A DNA stretch of 64,000 nt from Ceratothoa steindachneri (Eukaryota; Arthropoda; Malacostraca; Isopoda; Cymothoidae). The DNA is taken from contig OZ018333.1 in the NCBI GenBank assembly GCA_963969495.1, forward strand, positions 17,194,437-17,258,436, read 5' to 3'. The notes under the pieces were generated by a model. It saw nothing but the letters and a program-made list of their open reading frames with translations, searched no databases and was not told the origin of the DNA. Made by a program: the position numbers and the translations under genes. Each line of letters starts with the position of its first letter. The first letter of the stretch is position 1. Positions 9,929 to 22,647 of the stretch are shown piece by piece.

Positions 9929-11606
9929 TTAAATAATGCTTTTCAATAAACATGGAGTACAACTTAACTTAAATAATGCTTTTCAATAAACATGGAGTAC
10001 AACTTAACTTAAATAATGCTTTTCAATAAACATGGAGTACAACTTAACTTAAATAATGCTTTTCAATAAACATGGAGTACAACTTAACTTAAATAATGCT
10101 TTTCAATAAACATGGAGTACAACTTAACTTAAATAATGCTTTTCAATAAACATGGAGTACAACTTAACTTAAATAATGCTTTTCAATAAACATGGAGTAC
10201 AACTTAACTTAAATAATGCTTTTCAATAAACATGGAGTACAACTTAACTTAAATAATGCTTTTCAATAGACATGGAGTACAACTTAACTTAAATAATGCT
10301 TTTCAATAAACATGGAGTACAACTTAACTTAAATAATGCTTTTCAATAAACATGGAGTACAACTTAACTTAAATAATGCTTTTCAATAAACATGGAGTAC
10401 AACTTAACTTAAATAATGCTTTTCAATAAACATGGAGTACAACTTAACTTAAATAATGCTTTTCAATAAACATGGAGTACAACTTAACTTAAATAATGCT
10501 TTTCAATAAACATGGAGTACAACTTAACTTAAATAATGCTTTTCAATAAACATGGAGTACAACTTAACTTAAATAATGCTTTTCAATAAACATGGAGTAC
10601 AACTTAACTTAAATAATGCTTTTCAATAAACATGGAGTACAACTTAACTTAAATAATGCTTTTCAATAAACATGGAGTACAACTTAACTTAAATAATGCT
10701 TTTCAATAAACATGGAGTACAACTTAACTTAAATAATGCTTTTCAATAAACATGGAGTACAACTTAACTTAAATAATGCTTTTCAATAAACATGGAGTAC
10801 AACTTAACTTAAATAATGCTTTTCAATAAACATGGAGTACAACTTAACTTAAATAATGCTTTTCAATAAACATGGAGTACAACTTAACTTAAATAATGCT
10901 TTTCAATAAACATGGAGTACAACTTAACTTAAATAATGCTTTTCAATAAACATGGAGTACAACTTAACTTAAATAATGCTTTTCAATAAACATGGAGTAC
11001 AACTTAACTTAAATAATGCTTTTCAATAAACATGGAGTACAACTTAACTTAAATAATGCTTTTCAATAAACATGGAGTACAACTTAACTTAAATAATGCT
11101 TTTCAATAAACATGGAGTACAACTTAACTTAAATAATGCTTTTCAATAAACATGGAGTACAACTTAACTTAAATAATGCTTTTCAATAAACATGGAGTAC
11201 AACTTAACTTAAATAATGCTTTTCAATAAACATGGAGTACAACTTAACTTAAATAATGCTTTTCAATAAACATGGAGTACAACTTAACTTAAATAATGCT
11301 TTTCAATAAACATGGAGTACAACTTAACTTAAATAATGCTTTTCAATAAACATGGAGTACAACTTAACTTAAATAATGCTTTTCAATAAACATGGAGTAC
11401 AACTTAACTTAAATAATGCTTTTCAATAAACATGGAGTACAACTTAACTTAAATAATGCTTTTCAATAAACATGGAGTACAACTTAACTTAAATAATGCT
11501 TTTCAATAAACATGGAGTACAACTTAACTTAAATAATGCTTTTCAATAAACATGGAGTACAACTTAACTTAAATAATGCTTTTCAATAAACATGGAGTAC
11601 AACTTA
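9929..11606. repeat. 40-bp satellite, about 42 near-identical copies
   Basis: The unit is AACTTAACTTAAATAATGCT followed by TTTCAATAAACATGGAGTAC, repeated head to tail for about 1,678 bp. Reading through every unit, I saw a single substitution (A to G at 10269). The first unit is partial and the array stops mid-unit at AACTTA. No frame is encoded. Such uniformity implies very recent expansion or strong homogenisation. Confidence 0.98.
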
Positions 11607-11746
11607 CCCTTTGCCTGTCCAGAGCATTTTCGTAAATATTTTGAGAAGGTCCACACTTGTTTTCAAACTTTTATTTATAGGATGTTTATATGGTTTTGTG
11701 GGTAGGAAACATGTGATTATAGAATGCATCCATATACTATAACAAG

Positions 11747-12250
11747 GTCTGCTGACCAAAGTCGCGTGCTGTCACCTATTCTGATTTATAACCATACGAC
11801 CTTCAAAACTTTCGTATAAATTCCAGGACTAACCTTAGGAGGACGTTGGCAATTATATCACTCGAAAGAGAAAGTAAAACAGCATAAGGGTTTCAAATCA
11901 CATTAGAATCGGCCTGATAGTTATGATGAAAAGGCCAAATAATTCATCGGCTAACCTTGGAAGTACTTTGGTAATTATATCATTCGAAATGGAATATAAA
12001 ACAACATAAGATATTCAAATTTCGTTAGAATTGGCTGAATAGTTATGATGTTATGGCCAAAACAAAAATAATTCATGGGCTAACCTCGTTCGGACCTTGG
12101 CAATTATATCATTCGAAATAGAATGTAAAACAACTTAAAGGCTTCAAATTTCGTTAGAATCGGCCGAATAGTTACAATGTTATTACCAAAACAAACAAAA
12201 AAGCAAAACGGGAACCGACCGACTGACATACGAGTAGTAAGTTAGAGACT
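11747..12250 (-). repeat. composite ~120-bp-unit element, copy 2 (reverse)
   Basis: In reverse orientation the head is near 12250 (TTTTTAGTC, then GTCAGTCGGTCGG and CCCGTTTTGC). About three units with GGCCGATTCTAACGAAATTT follow. The tail ends at 11740-11765 with AAAGTCGCG..., TTGGTCAGCAGACCTTGTT. Head and tail match copies 3 and 4. It lies about 140 bp beyond the 40-bp satellite. Confidence 0.8.
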
Positions 12251-12520
12251 AAAAACACGTGCTTGTTCCGGACTTCCCATTAATCACTTCATATCGGTTC
12301 ACTTGAACTGAGAGTCAGAAGTGTGGGGAGTTTCTCCAGGAGCAGGTTGCCCGCCGGCCTCCTCCTCTTCTGTGCCCCCCCGATCGTGGGAGGGGTACAG
12401 AGGGAAGGAGTAACCGCGAGCCGTACCTTTCCCCCCCCTAAAAAAAGTCTATTTGTAGCTCCCATCTAGTTCTCTGGCAAAGGAGGCAAAGGAAAATGAA
12501 AGTTTGAAAACGTGCTTTTT

Positions 12521-12935
12521 TTAACGGCGGTCAACTCGGGGACGCCGAGATGTCGGGAGTATGGTTTCCGGCTGAAGTTGCACGTTAATTGCCGGTTCCT
12601 TCATTTGAATAATGACCGCTTCGGCCATCCGCAATCTTCTGCGGTTTTGGAGTCTCAGGATGATGGAAGTGTCCTAATTCAGCCGTTCACGGGTTAGGGT
12701 AGTGCCATGAGAGAGGGCGTGTTTTTTAATCGCGCCATCTTGAAGGTGAGCTGCCACTCGCTTTGACAGGGTTGTGGAGGTTACGCCGATGTACTTTGAA
12801 TTGCAGTGTTCGCAGTCACCGACTTTGCACGAATATTCGTACACGACGTTAGTCTCCTGGAGTTCGCTCGTTGGAGGGAGACAGCTGTTCTTCATGATGC
12901 AACTACTTGTTTTCTTGGTCTTGTAGTACATGATT
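12521..12935 (-). pseudogene. Penelope-like element GIY-YIG endonuclease fragment
   Basis: Minus-strand translation gives KNSCLPPTSELQETNVVYEY, then SCKVGDCEHCNSKYIGVTST and TLSKRVAAHL: a Cys-rich knuckle followed by the YIG motif and the conserved Arg-x(n)-His of PLE endonucleases. After a frame change near 12675 it resumes as RRRLRMAEAVIIQMKEPAIN and ILPTSRRPR and stops at 12521. That matches the PLE C-terminus, where 'IAEAxxIKxxxPxIN' contains the catalytic Glu. The domain nicks DNA to prime reverse transcription. The RT part is absent. Upstream the coding sequence runs into an inverted copy of itself (12865-12992). Confidence 0.8.
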
Positions 12936-12992
12936 GGGTTGCATCATGATGTAGTTGCATCATAAAGAATAGCTGTCTCCCTCCAACGAGCG
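12865..12992. repeat. 40-bp inverted repeat with 48-bp spacer
   Basis: The left arm (12865-12904) lies inside the PLE endonuclease coding sequence. The right arm (12953-12992) is its reverse complement with two mismatches. Both contain CTCGTTGGAGGGAGACAGCT or its complement. The right arm marks the point where PLE coding sequence stops, so the truncated end is a fold-back. Confidence 0.9.
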
Positions 12993-13470
12993 AAATTAAA
13001 TTCTCCCGCATAGAGAGGCAAACATGGATATACCGCAGCCGATAATTGGACGAGCTACCAGGAGAGCCTTGTTCCCAAGTGGAAGACTGAGCTCTCGGGA
13101 AAATCAAGCAGCTATGTATACGTAACAAAGACTATATCATCCTACACACGAAAAAGACTCCAAGAAAAAGACTCCAAGACAAAGACTCCACGAAAAGAGA
13201 AAATCAAAAGAGGCGAAGTGCCCAAATGATAAAAATGATAAATACAAGACCAATAAATAAATTAAAAGAGGCGAAGTGCCCAACATAATTAAAACAAAAT
13301 AAATAAAATAATTAAATCAAACATCAAACAATAATTATAACTAAAAGAGGCGAAGTGCCCACAACAGGGGCGAATTAAACAAAATTAAATCAAAATAAAA
13401 GTAAAAATTAAATCTAACGAGTTAGCAAAAACATAATTAAAAGGCTTGAATGCTTAAAGAGGAAGGACAA

Positions 13471-13530
<60 letters not shown>

Positions 13531-14350
13531 AAAGAAAAAGATAACAATAAATAAATACAACAACAACAAAAGTGTCAGCTGAAACACTGACACCATCGAA
13601 AGAGGAGGAATAAAAAAGAAATAGTAAAAAGTAAGATGCCTGGGATGCCCTCTACACCAGGGCAAAAATAAATATTCTTCACAACTATCTACACCTACAA
13701 CACATTTTTCCCATTTGTTACATCAATCAATCAATCATAATAATTGACGGCCGAATATTCGACTACTACGCTCTGCTGACAACCTTCGGATAAAGCATTT
13801 TTACTTGCTTAGTAACGGACTCTGAGCACCGCCTACATAGAAGAGCGCCTATTCTGGAAGACTTACGGTAAATTGCGCCTCACCCTTCAAAAAGAGAAAT
13901 ACTTATTTTTCATCGAAGACTCATAATTCAATGAGGGATTAAGCACCTCACTGCCCTGCGTGTGAACCTGCTATTCATTGATTTCGTCTTAACTATGCCG
14001 GCCACTTGGACTGACATAATTAAGGGCTTATGTGAAAACTGGTTTGAGGACTAGCCCACAGCGGAAGCGTAAGTCAGAAATTATCTCGAAACTGGGGCAT
14101 AACTGCGAGTCCCGGACGGAGGAGAAATCCCCATCGCCCGGGGAACCCGGCCAGAATCATAGAGGAAAGTACACCGGTCTCTCTGTAGTTGGATACAGTT
14201 ATGGCGTAAGTACCAGGGGGGGGGGGGGTAAACTTCAGCGGTCGTTGATTCAGCCGCTACTCATCAAGTCCACCACAATTCACCCCTCTTGAGGTTTCAT
14301 CCATCCATCATCCATCATTCTGGCAGCAAACGAGCGGGGAGAACAACAGG
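12993..14350. other. AT-rich DNA with small repeats, no gene
   Basis: Three copies of AAAAGAGGCGAAGTGCCCA start at 13206, 13264 and 13343, separated by AT-rich filler. A (TA)n tract lies at 13472-13527. Near 13640 a word pair GATGCCCTC...AGGGCAAAA resembles the sequence near 21220, after LINE copy B, suggesting a decayed LINE 3' tail. The stretch 14030-14350 directly precedes LINE ORF1 and may include its 5' leader. A G tract ends near 14228. Confidence 0.4.
13472..13527. repeat. (TA)n microsatellite
   Basis: About 28 TA repeats, ending against an A-rich stretch. Confidence 0.97.
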
Positions 14351-14512
14351 AAAATGGACGAGGGCGTTTTTTCACCATTTATTGGACTCATACCCAAACC
14401 TACCTTCACTATCTATTACCTCCTTTACCACATCATAACTTTCTTTTTCACTCCAAAACACCATAATTACACTTTGGTTTCAGAAAAAAGAAAACATCAC
14501 AAGAGGACAACG

Positions 14513-15850
14513 GAGACTATGGAGACCCTCACTAAGAGGGTCCCCCTAAGAACCATCCCCGGAATGAAGAACCCCGACAAAAGGCACCTATGTAAAACCC
14601 TCTACATCGAGCTAAAAGTGGCACTAGTGAAACTTATTGAAGTTTCATCTGGTTTCATCGCCATGTGTGCCGAGACCAAGGACGTGGACCAGCTCCTATC
14701 GGAAGAGGGAGCGAGGGTCCTAAAGAACACTTGCCTATAAGCGAAAGTCCCTCTACGAGTGGCAGCAAACAGAAGCGCGATCTGCTGCAAAGTGGAGAGC
14801 TGGGTGGGTAAGCATACACCCGAAGAGCTCAAGGAAGAAATCACCAAGAACAACCCCTGGGCCTAAGTTCGCGAGATAATCAAATTTCGCAAACATACCC
14901 ACTTTTTTAAAATAATGTTCACTACCCCAGAAATGGCAAGAAAAGCAACACAAAATGGAATACTGGTATTCAATATGAGAATACCAGACGAAAATATTCA
15001 ACAAGAAAAATTCAATACCATACAAATGTGCTTTGTATGCTACAAACTCAAAGAGCACACGACAACGATATGCCCGGACAAAAACAAACTGTGGTGCAGT
15101 GAATGCGCCACAGAAGGGCATCGATTTGATAAATGCGACAGCACCAAGAAGAGATGCCTAAACGTCAAAGCAGAACACATGACCATGGCCCTGAACTGCC
15201 CCAAGCGCCGCGAAATTATTAAAAGAAAAGAAGAAGAAGAGAGGAAAGCCAAAGAAACTACTTACGCGAACACCGCCAAGAAGAATGCGGAAATAAAGCC
15301 TAAATCTGCACTTGCACAAATGAATATGACAGAAGATTTGAGTGCAAAGATATTAATCTGTATAACTCACGCAAACGTGGCAAATGCAGTAAAACCCGGC
15401 TGCTACAACCAGGTACTGAACGCTCTCCTGAAGGCGAATAATCTCCTTTCAGTAATTATTGCTGAAGACCATGAACGATCCAGGGCATTCAAGGACTCAG
15501 CCATAAACAATAATAGCGTCAAGTCTGGATTAGAGGAGATAATTGTAGCTCCCTCATCGGAGGAATCCGAAGAGGACGGCGAAGAGAAAAAGGCTGAAAG
15601 TGAAGAGGGATCCTCCTCTTCTGACAACGAAGAGGGCCTCTGCACCCGTACACGAGCTACGAAGAGCAGGTCCAAAACCCCGAGTCCCCCTCTGAAAAAG
15701 GAAAACCCTGGACCAAGTAAAACCGCCCAGCCAGCCCCCAAGAAGAAGAAGAACAACAACAAGAACAAGAACAAGAACAAGAACAAGAACAAGAACAAGA
15801 AAAACAAGAAGAAGAACAAGAAGAAGAAGAAGAAGAAGAAACATAGGTAA
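14513..15850 (+). pseudogene. LINE copy A, ORF1 (gag-like nucleic-acid-binding protein)
   Basis: One frame of about 446 codons, broken only by two TAA codons (14738, 14864). The Met at 14513 (METLTKRV) is the best start. Residues from about 180 carry Cys/His knuckles: CFVCYKLKEHTTTIC, then CSECATEGHRFDKC, then a third in which the second Cys is replaced (RCLNVKAEHMTM). This triple-knuckle layout, preceded by an 'MRIP' strand, is typical of ORF1 of I-superfamily arthropod LINEs, to my recollection the Nimb-like group. ORF1 packages the element RNA. The C-terminus is acidic (SSEESEEDGEE), then Lys/Asn-rich from an expanded AAC/AAG microsatellite near 15750-15845. ORF2 follows 12 bp after the stop, as in bicistronic LINEs. 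Confidence 0.75.
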
Positions 15851-15862
15851 AAACAATTCACC

Positions 15863-18676
15863 ATGTTACGGAACACACTGAAGATATTGGAAATTAATAC
15901 CAATGGCTGGACGACGAAAGGATTTCTTTACGGAAATGTATTCAGAGAAATTAATGCGGACATCATCTTAATTTCAGAACACGGGATTGATACGCGTAGT
16001 GCAGAAATGAAAATCTTGAACTACGACGTGTTGATCACAAATTATTTGCAGGAGTGGTTCGACGGAACCGCTATTGCAATTTATTGCAAATAAGAAATCT
16101 AGAAGAATCCTACCTCACGTTTGAGGTCGAACTCGATTTAGGAAAGTTGGTCATTGCTACCGGATATCAACCGCCAAGGAGAGATGTGTTACCAATTCAC
16201 ACGCTCACTGACCTATTTGGCAAAAGATACCCCACTATATTAATGGGGGATCTGAACGCCAGATGCCGAGAATCCGGTTACAGGACTTTTAACGGTATAG
16301 GAAGAAGCCTGGACCTATTGTTGGACAGAAATATTGCCCAGCGAATTGGCCCCGACTTTCCCACCTTTATCAGAGCATGAAATGCCACAAAACCAGACAT
16401 CTGTCTGGCGAATCGTCAGCTGCCGTTTAATTACTACATGGAACCAGTCTAGGTACCAGGTAGTGAAAATATAGGGATCCTACTAACTATCAACAGGAAC
16501 CCTATACAAGTTATAGCTGTAGTCAGAAAGAACTACAAAAGAGCAGACTGGACACGGTACGCGCGCCTTCTCGAGGCCTACGATCCACCCAACTTGGACG
16601 AGGCGATTCTCGAGGAGATTGACGAGGCACTCGACGACCTCAATAACCATCTCATCAGCGCAGATAGGGCTTGTATCCCTAAATCCGAGTATATGACCAT
16701 CTCCACCTACAGATGGACCGAATACATGAAGGAATTATACCGTGAGCTGAAGTTATTGTATGAAATCAACATCGTGAATGCGTCAGTTCACTCAATACAC
16801 CGAAGTAAAGAAGTCAAAGAAGAATTCAACCAGTTGATCCTCGAACAGCAATGTAGAATATGGGAGGATGCGATCGATAGCCTCGATCACGAAGCAAATC
16901 CAAAAGATTTTTGGAAAAAGATCAGAAATCTCAAAGGAACGACTGGGAAGAAGCAGAAGATCAAGCTACAAAAGGAAGATGGAAACATTGAAACGGAAGA
17001 AGGAAGAATTAAAGAGCTATTCCGAAGTTATTGGGAAAAGATCTTAAGTATAACTGAAGAGGAAAACGAAGACTATGACCTAGAGTTTGAAAGCAACATC
17101 ATCGACGAGCTTAACGAACAAATACACAAGACGCACCCTCACCACTAGGTGGATAGACAGCACGACGGAGACGCTGATATTATCGAAGAACTACTCGGCG
17201 CGCTCCGCTCATTCCAACAAAAAGCCTCAGGACAATCGGGGCTTACAAAGCTTAACTTTGAAAAGGCCCCAGCCAATGTCATTGAAGGGATAAGAAGAAT
17301 ATATAACGCCTGTCTGAACACGGGATACTTTCCAAATGCTTATAAAATGGCTAAGATGATTTTCTTGCCTAAGCACGGAAAGAACACAACGTTGAAGGAA
17401 AGTAATCGGGCAATTTCACTTCTAGAATTTAGAGGGAAGCTCTTCAAGAAGACTAGTGTCTCACCTGGAAGAGAACTCCCTCTAAAACGTACATCAATTC
17501 GGGTTTAGGAGGAAGCGAAGTACGGAAATGGCGATACATGTTATCACGGAAAAGCTATCCCAAGCAAAACGGGAAAAGAGTTACGTGCACATTGTTTGTC
17601 GGGATGTATCAAAGGCGTTTGATAAGGTGTGGCAACGGAGAATGCAGTACAAGATCTTACGACTGGGCCTAAGTGAAAACTCAGAAAGAACTCTTTGTGA
17701 CTATATCATGGAGAGAGTGGCGTACATCAGTTTAGGGTGCACAGACGGACCAAAGTTTTTGCTCACTGTGGGCCTCACGCAAGGGGGGGGGGGGGGGGGG
17801 CTGGCCCCCTCTCTACTTGATTTACACCGTAGATGTCCCAGCCCCTGTAAGCCCCACTTGCCTCAACATTCAATTTGCCGATGATTTCACCCTGATAATC
17901 ACTTGTCTATGGAGGAATGCGCCTTGGCAAGCTCGTATGACAGCAGCAGAAATTGAAAATCTTAACACCTACGAGGCCCGGTGGAAGATCCGCACCAACC
18001 AGGAAAAGTTCAAAGTAGTCCCCATAGGCAGGAGACTACTTTACGACGACAGGGTGGGGGATAGACGATATCCCTACACCACGGAGTGCAATGTACTCGG
18101 AATGAAGATTACCTAATCCGGGTACAAGAAGCACGTCCAAGAACGGATCACCAAGACCACTCCAGCAGACAAGACTCTATATAGGTTCAGAAATTTTCGT
18201 CAAAGCAATAAGAAAAAGATCTACAATGCACTTGTAAGATCGACGCTGCTATACCCCGCTTCTGCCCTCTCGTGTCTCTCGAAGACACAAAAGAGGAAAC
18301 TACAACTGGTGGAGAATAAATGTACGTACCTAATTACAGGTACAATGCACTTGTAAGATCGACGCTGCTATACCCCGCTTCTGCCCTCTCGTGTCTCTCG
18401 AAGACACAAAAGAGGAAACTACAACTGGTGGAGAATAAATGTACGTACCTAATTACAGGTACACGCAGGAAGAGCTGCACCGGGAGGTGGGGTTAAGTCC
18501 CATTAACATTGTCATAGAGAACGGACAATGAATATGCTGGAAATGGTTAATCGTGAATTGGACGATGAAATCGTCCAAATGATTGACCAGAATAGAAGAG
18601 GAATAAGTCGCGCCGGATTTCCAAGCTCCGCCGGGGTTTTAGCTGGCGGAGCAGAAGTGCCGTTCTACACATGGTA
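15863..18676 (+). pseudogene. LINE copy A, ORF2 (APE endonuclease + RT)
   Basis: The N-terminus LKILEINTNGWTTKG matches the first APE motif. After a frame change near 16080 the frame carries YPTILMGDLNAR (APE catalytic D and N) and FNGIGRSLDLLL. A GSENIGI replaces the usual final SDH motif, so catalysis would be lost. RT pieces follow in shifted frames: a finger segment with YKMAKMIFLPKH (17340), RDVSKAFDKVW with the catalytic Asp (17604), and FADDFTL (17877), the RT active site. An 18-base G tract (17783-17800) sits where the G(V/L)PQGS motif should be and shifts the frame. The C-terminal region to about 18676 includes a 119-bp tandem duplication. ORF2 would nick the target and reverse-transcribe the RNA. 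This copy is dead. Confidence 0.8.
18222..18459. repeat. 119-bp tandem duplication within LINE ORF2
   Basis: The block beginning TACAATGCACTTGTAAGATC at 18222 repeats exactly from 18341, through GTACGTACCTAATTACAGG. I saw no difference between the copies. The length is not a multiple of three, so it shifts the RT C-terminal frame. Confidence 0.95.
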
Positions 18677-19179
18677 ATAGAAATGTTTTTACCCTAAACC
18701 AATAAAAAGAAACCCGACTAAGAAAAAGCTAACCTAACTATGAAACCTCACCTATTACTACAAATTAACCGATGAAGACTCAAATCTACCGATGAAGACC
18801 GAAATTCACCGAAGAAGAGATCCACGAAGAAACAAAAAACACAAATTACACACAGTACAAAATATACGAAAACACAAAGACACTAAGCAAAACAATAAAG
18901 TAATTAATAAATTAATTATTACCACAACAACAAATGCGCATATCATATCCAAAGACATTAATTGATTTTTTATATATAAAAACTAACTCAAAGACAACAA
19001 AGGAATTACAAAACTAAAAATACTTAAAAGCGATAGGCCTGATCACCAGGCTCTAGCATCTCTTTGCACCCTTCCATACTTCTTTCTCTTTTCACCACTG
19101 GTCTACTTTCCGGGGTCTGTCCACACACCATAACTCTATTCCCTACCCACATATACTCTTACACCCCATGGGACATAAT
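18677..19179. other. LINE copy A 3' tail and spacer
   Basis: AT-rich, with an AACCNNACTAAG-like stretch, a near-repeat of CCGATGAAGAC (about 18768 and 18790), and words near 19030-19110 that resemble the DNA after LINE copy B. Probably a 3' untranslated tail. No gene. Confidence 0.45.
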
Positions 19180-20930
19180 AATTGAAAAATAAAGAATAAT
19201 CTGGAATGACATCATTGGGAGGCTGGACAGGAAAAACAATCCTGTAAAGTTTTGGAATAACATCCGAAGAATTAGGGGATTGAATCCCAGACCCATAACC
19301 CAAATAAAAGATGGAGACGACATCATAGAGGACACAGAGTCTCTCGAGAGAAAGTTTAGAGCATACTGGCAGGAGATTTTCGCTATATCACCTGAGGAGA
19401 ACGACGACTTCAACCAGGACTTCGAAGACCGAATGCTCGATGACCTCGGCACAGTGATACATAGAACCCACCCACACCGGCAAGTATCTTAGGAAAGAGT
19501 GATGGTTGACCACGGATGCCCAATAATTGTCGAAGAGACCTTGAACACCATAAGGTCCTTGAAGCCGAGGGCTCCAGGCTGCTCTGTGATTACCAAGAAT
19601 AACCTCGTAAATGCCCCAAGGCAAATTATTCAGGGTTTGGCGAACACAATGAACGCTGTCCTGAATACAGGCTACTTCCCTGACGGGTACAAGATGGCCA
19701 AAATCATCTTTATTCCGAAGAGAAACAAGCCCCTAGACCAGGTAGCTAACTTTCTCCCGATCTCTCTTCTTGAGATACAGGGAAAAGTCTTCGAGAAGAT
19801 TTTAGCAGATAGGCTACAGGCTCAACTGAGCGATTTAGGAGCGCATAACCCCCAACAACATGGGTTCCGCAAAAAAGGGGCACAGATACCGCACTGGCGC
19901 TCCTAACAGAAAAAGTAGCATACTCCCGATCGAACAGGTTCTATGTAGACATTGTGTTGAGGGACGTGCAAAAGGCCTTCGATAAAGTCTGGCTGGAAGG
20001 ACTTCAATACAAGATCCTGAACCTCTAGCTAGACCCAATCTTGGAAAGGATCCTTTGTGACTTCTTTAGGAACAGAAGCGCCTGTCTCATGATAGAAGGG
20101 TAGAGAGGCCCTAAATTCGAATTAAAGGCGGGCGTTCCTCAGGGAAGCTGCCTGAGTCTTCTGCTTTACTTAGTCTTCTCAATCGACCTCGCGACTCCGG
20201 TGCACAAGGACACGATGTATCTGCAATTCGCAGATGACGTCACTCAAATTGTCCCATGCCCAGAGAGGAAAGCAAGGGCACAGGCGGTTCGCACAATAGC
20301 GGAAATTAACAACATCAACCAGTACGAAAGACGATGGAAGATCAGGACCAACAGGGACAAATTAAAGTTCGTCCCGCTGAGCCGCGAGTTGACATGACCC
20401 ATCATCATAGATGGGAGGAGATACGGCTACTCCGCCGAAGGCACCGTCTCGGGCCTTAAAATCACCCGACCATGGATACTCGAGACACCACACGGAGATG
20501 CGGAACCTGACAAGGAGAGAAATCTCCAAGCTATACAGGTTTAGAGATCGTAGTTCTGCCAACATCAGGAAAATATATCTGATGTATGTCCGGGCTAAGC
20601 TCATCTACCCCGCAGTGGTCTCTCAAGTGGCCAATAAAACCTCGATGAAAACGCTCAACGTGTCCAAAACACTGCCTCTCTGCTTATCAACAAAGTTAGA
20701 AGGCGTGATCAACTTAGGCAAGGAGATTTGCACAGGAGGAAACGTTTGGAGCCTATCAATGTCGTCACCCAAAAACTTGGAAAAAAGGTCTGGTTCACTC
20801 TAACGAATGGTGTAATTCCTGGGCTACAGGGAACAGGCGGCAGGCTTAATATACCTGCAAGGCTACGAGTGAAAGTCTTACGCCAAAGTCGGTTCCCGAG
20901 CACAAAACTATGCACACAAGAAGTAATCAC
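19180..20930 (+). pseudogene. LINE copy B, 5'-truncated ORF2 (RT)
   Basis: Starts within the linker before RT (VKFWNNIRRIRG matches DFWKKIRNLKG of copy A). It continues as HRTHPH (copy A HKTHPH), TGYFPDGYKMAKIIFIPKR, FLPISLLEIQGKVFEKILAD, HGFRKKGAQ, then after a frame change VLRDVQKAFDKVW (about 19955), KAGVPQGSCLSLLLYLV (20125) and YLQFADDVTQI (20215), the RT active site. At least three frame changes or stops break it. The GVPQGS box is intact here, unlike copy A. Same family and orientation as copy A, diverged by many substitutions, so this is an independent insertion and not a recent duplication. Confidence 0.8.
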
Positions 20931-21640
<710 letters not shown>

Positions 21641-21849
21641 TCAATATGGATATAATAGTAAGGACAGTGAAAGACGGAAACACGGCTGGACAGATGCTAC
21701 AAATGACAAGAGACAGAGAGGTGTGGTATTCTATGATAGCCAACGTCTGCAGGGGCAAGGCACTTCGGTAAATAAATTTAGACCACAACGAATATACGAG
21801 TATCAAAACACAAAGCGTTGTATATATTTACTTACAGCAGGAGGTTTTA

Positions 21850-22345
21850 GTCGTGGGTGACTCTACATCTTACTATGTCGGTCAGTCGGTCGGTCCCCGT
21901 TTTGCTTTTTTTTATAACATCGTAACTATTAGGCCGATTCTAACAATATTTGAAAACCTTATGTGGTTTTACATTCTCTTTCGAATGATATAATTGCCAA
22001 AGTCCTATCAAGTTAGCCTGGGAATTATTTGGCAATAACATCATAACTTTTCGGCCGATTCTAACGAAATTTGAAACCTTTATATTCTTTTATATGATCT
22101 TTCGAATTATACAATTGACAAAGTTCTCTAAAGATTAGCACGGGAATTATTTTGTTTTGGCAATAACATCATAACTATTCGGTCGATTCTAACGAAATTT
22201 GAAACCCTTATGTTGTTTTACATTCTCTTTCGATCATAGAATTGCCAAGGTCCTCCCAAGGTTAGTCATGGAATTATTTAAAGTTTTGAAGGTCGTAAGG
22301 TCATAAATCCGAATAAGTGAGAGTACGCGACTTTTGGGTCAGTAG
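21850..22345 (+). repeat. composite ~120-bp-unit element, copy 3
   Basis: The head TTTTAGTCGTGGGTGACTCT contains a short AGTC...GACT pairing and leads into GTCGGTCAGTCGGTCGGTCC. Three units follow with TTCGGCCGATTCTAACGAAA or close variants. The tail is AAGGTCATAAATCCGAATAA, then GCGACTTTTGGGTCAGTAGA and CCTAG. The tail includes the small hairpin GGTC-AGTA-GACC, conserved in all four copies. Confidence 0.85.
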
Positions 22346-22647
22346 ACCTAGTTTAAACACAATGAGCGAACAAAAAACAAAGTTGACGGGAAATCCCGTG
22401 AACGGTAATGAGGCCGGTTTTAAAGAGCGGCGCTGTGTTGCCTTAAAACGTTGTGCCAATATATAAAGGTAGCAGTGGGTAATTTTTAGCCGTTGGCAAC
22501 TCTGAATTCTGCGCATGCGTGTTGTTTTGTGTCGATTCTCTCACCTTCCTTCCATAGTAGACTCAGTTGGTCATTGTCCGTTAAGGAAGCATTACCCTAG
22601 CTGAATTCGATTCCCTCTAAAATTTGGAAAAGACAAACTGGGCTGCT

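Noticed and set aside
9929..11606. CRISPR array
   Set aside because: The 40-bp units are contiguous without variable spacers, and the DNA is eukaryotic.
14753..15903. Minus-strand frames opposite LINE ORF1
   Set aside because: Shadows of ORF1 and its AAG/AAC-rich tail.
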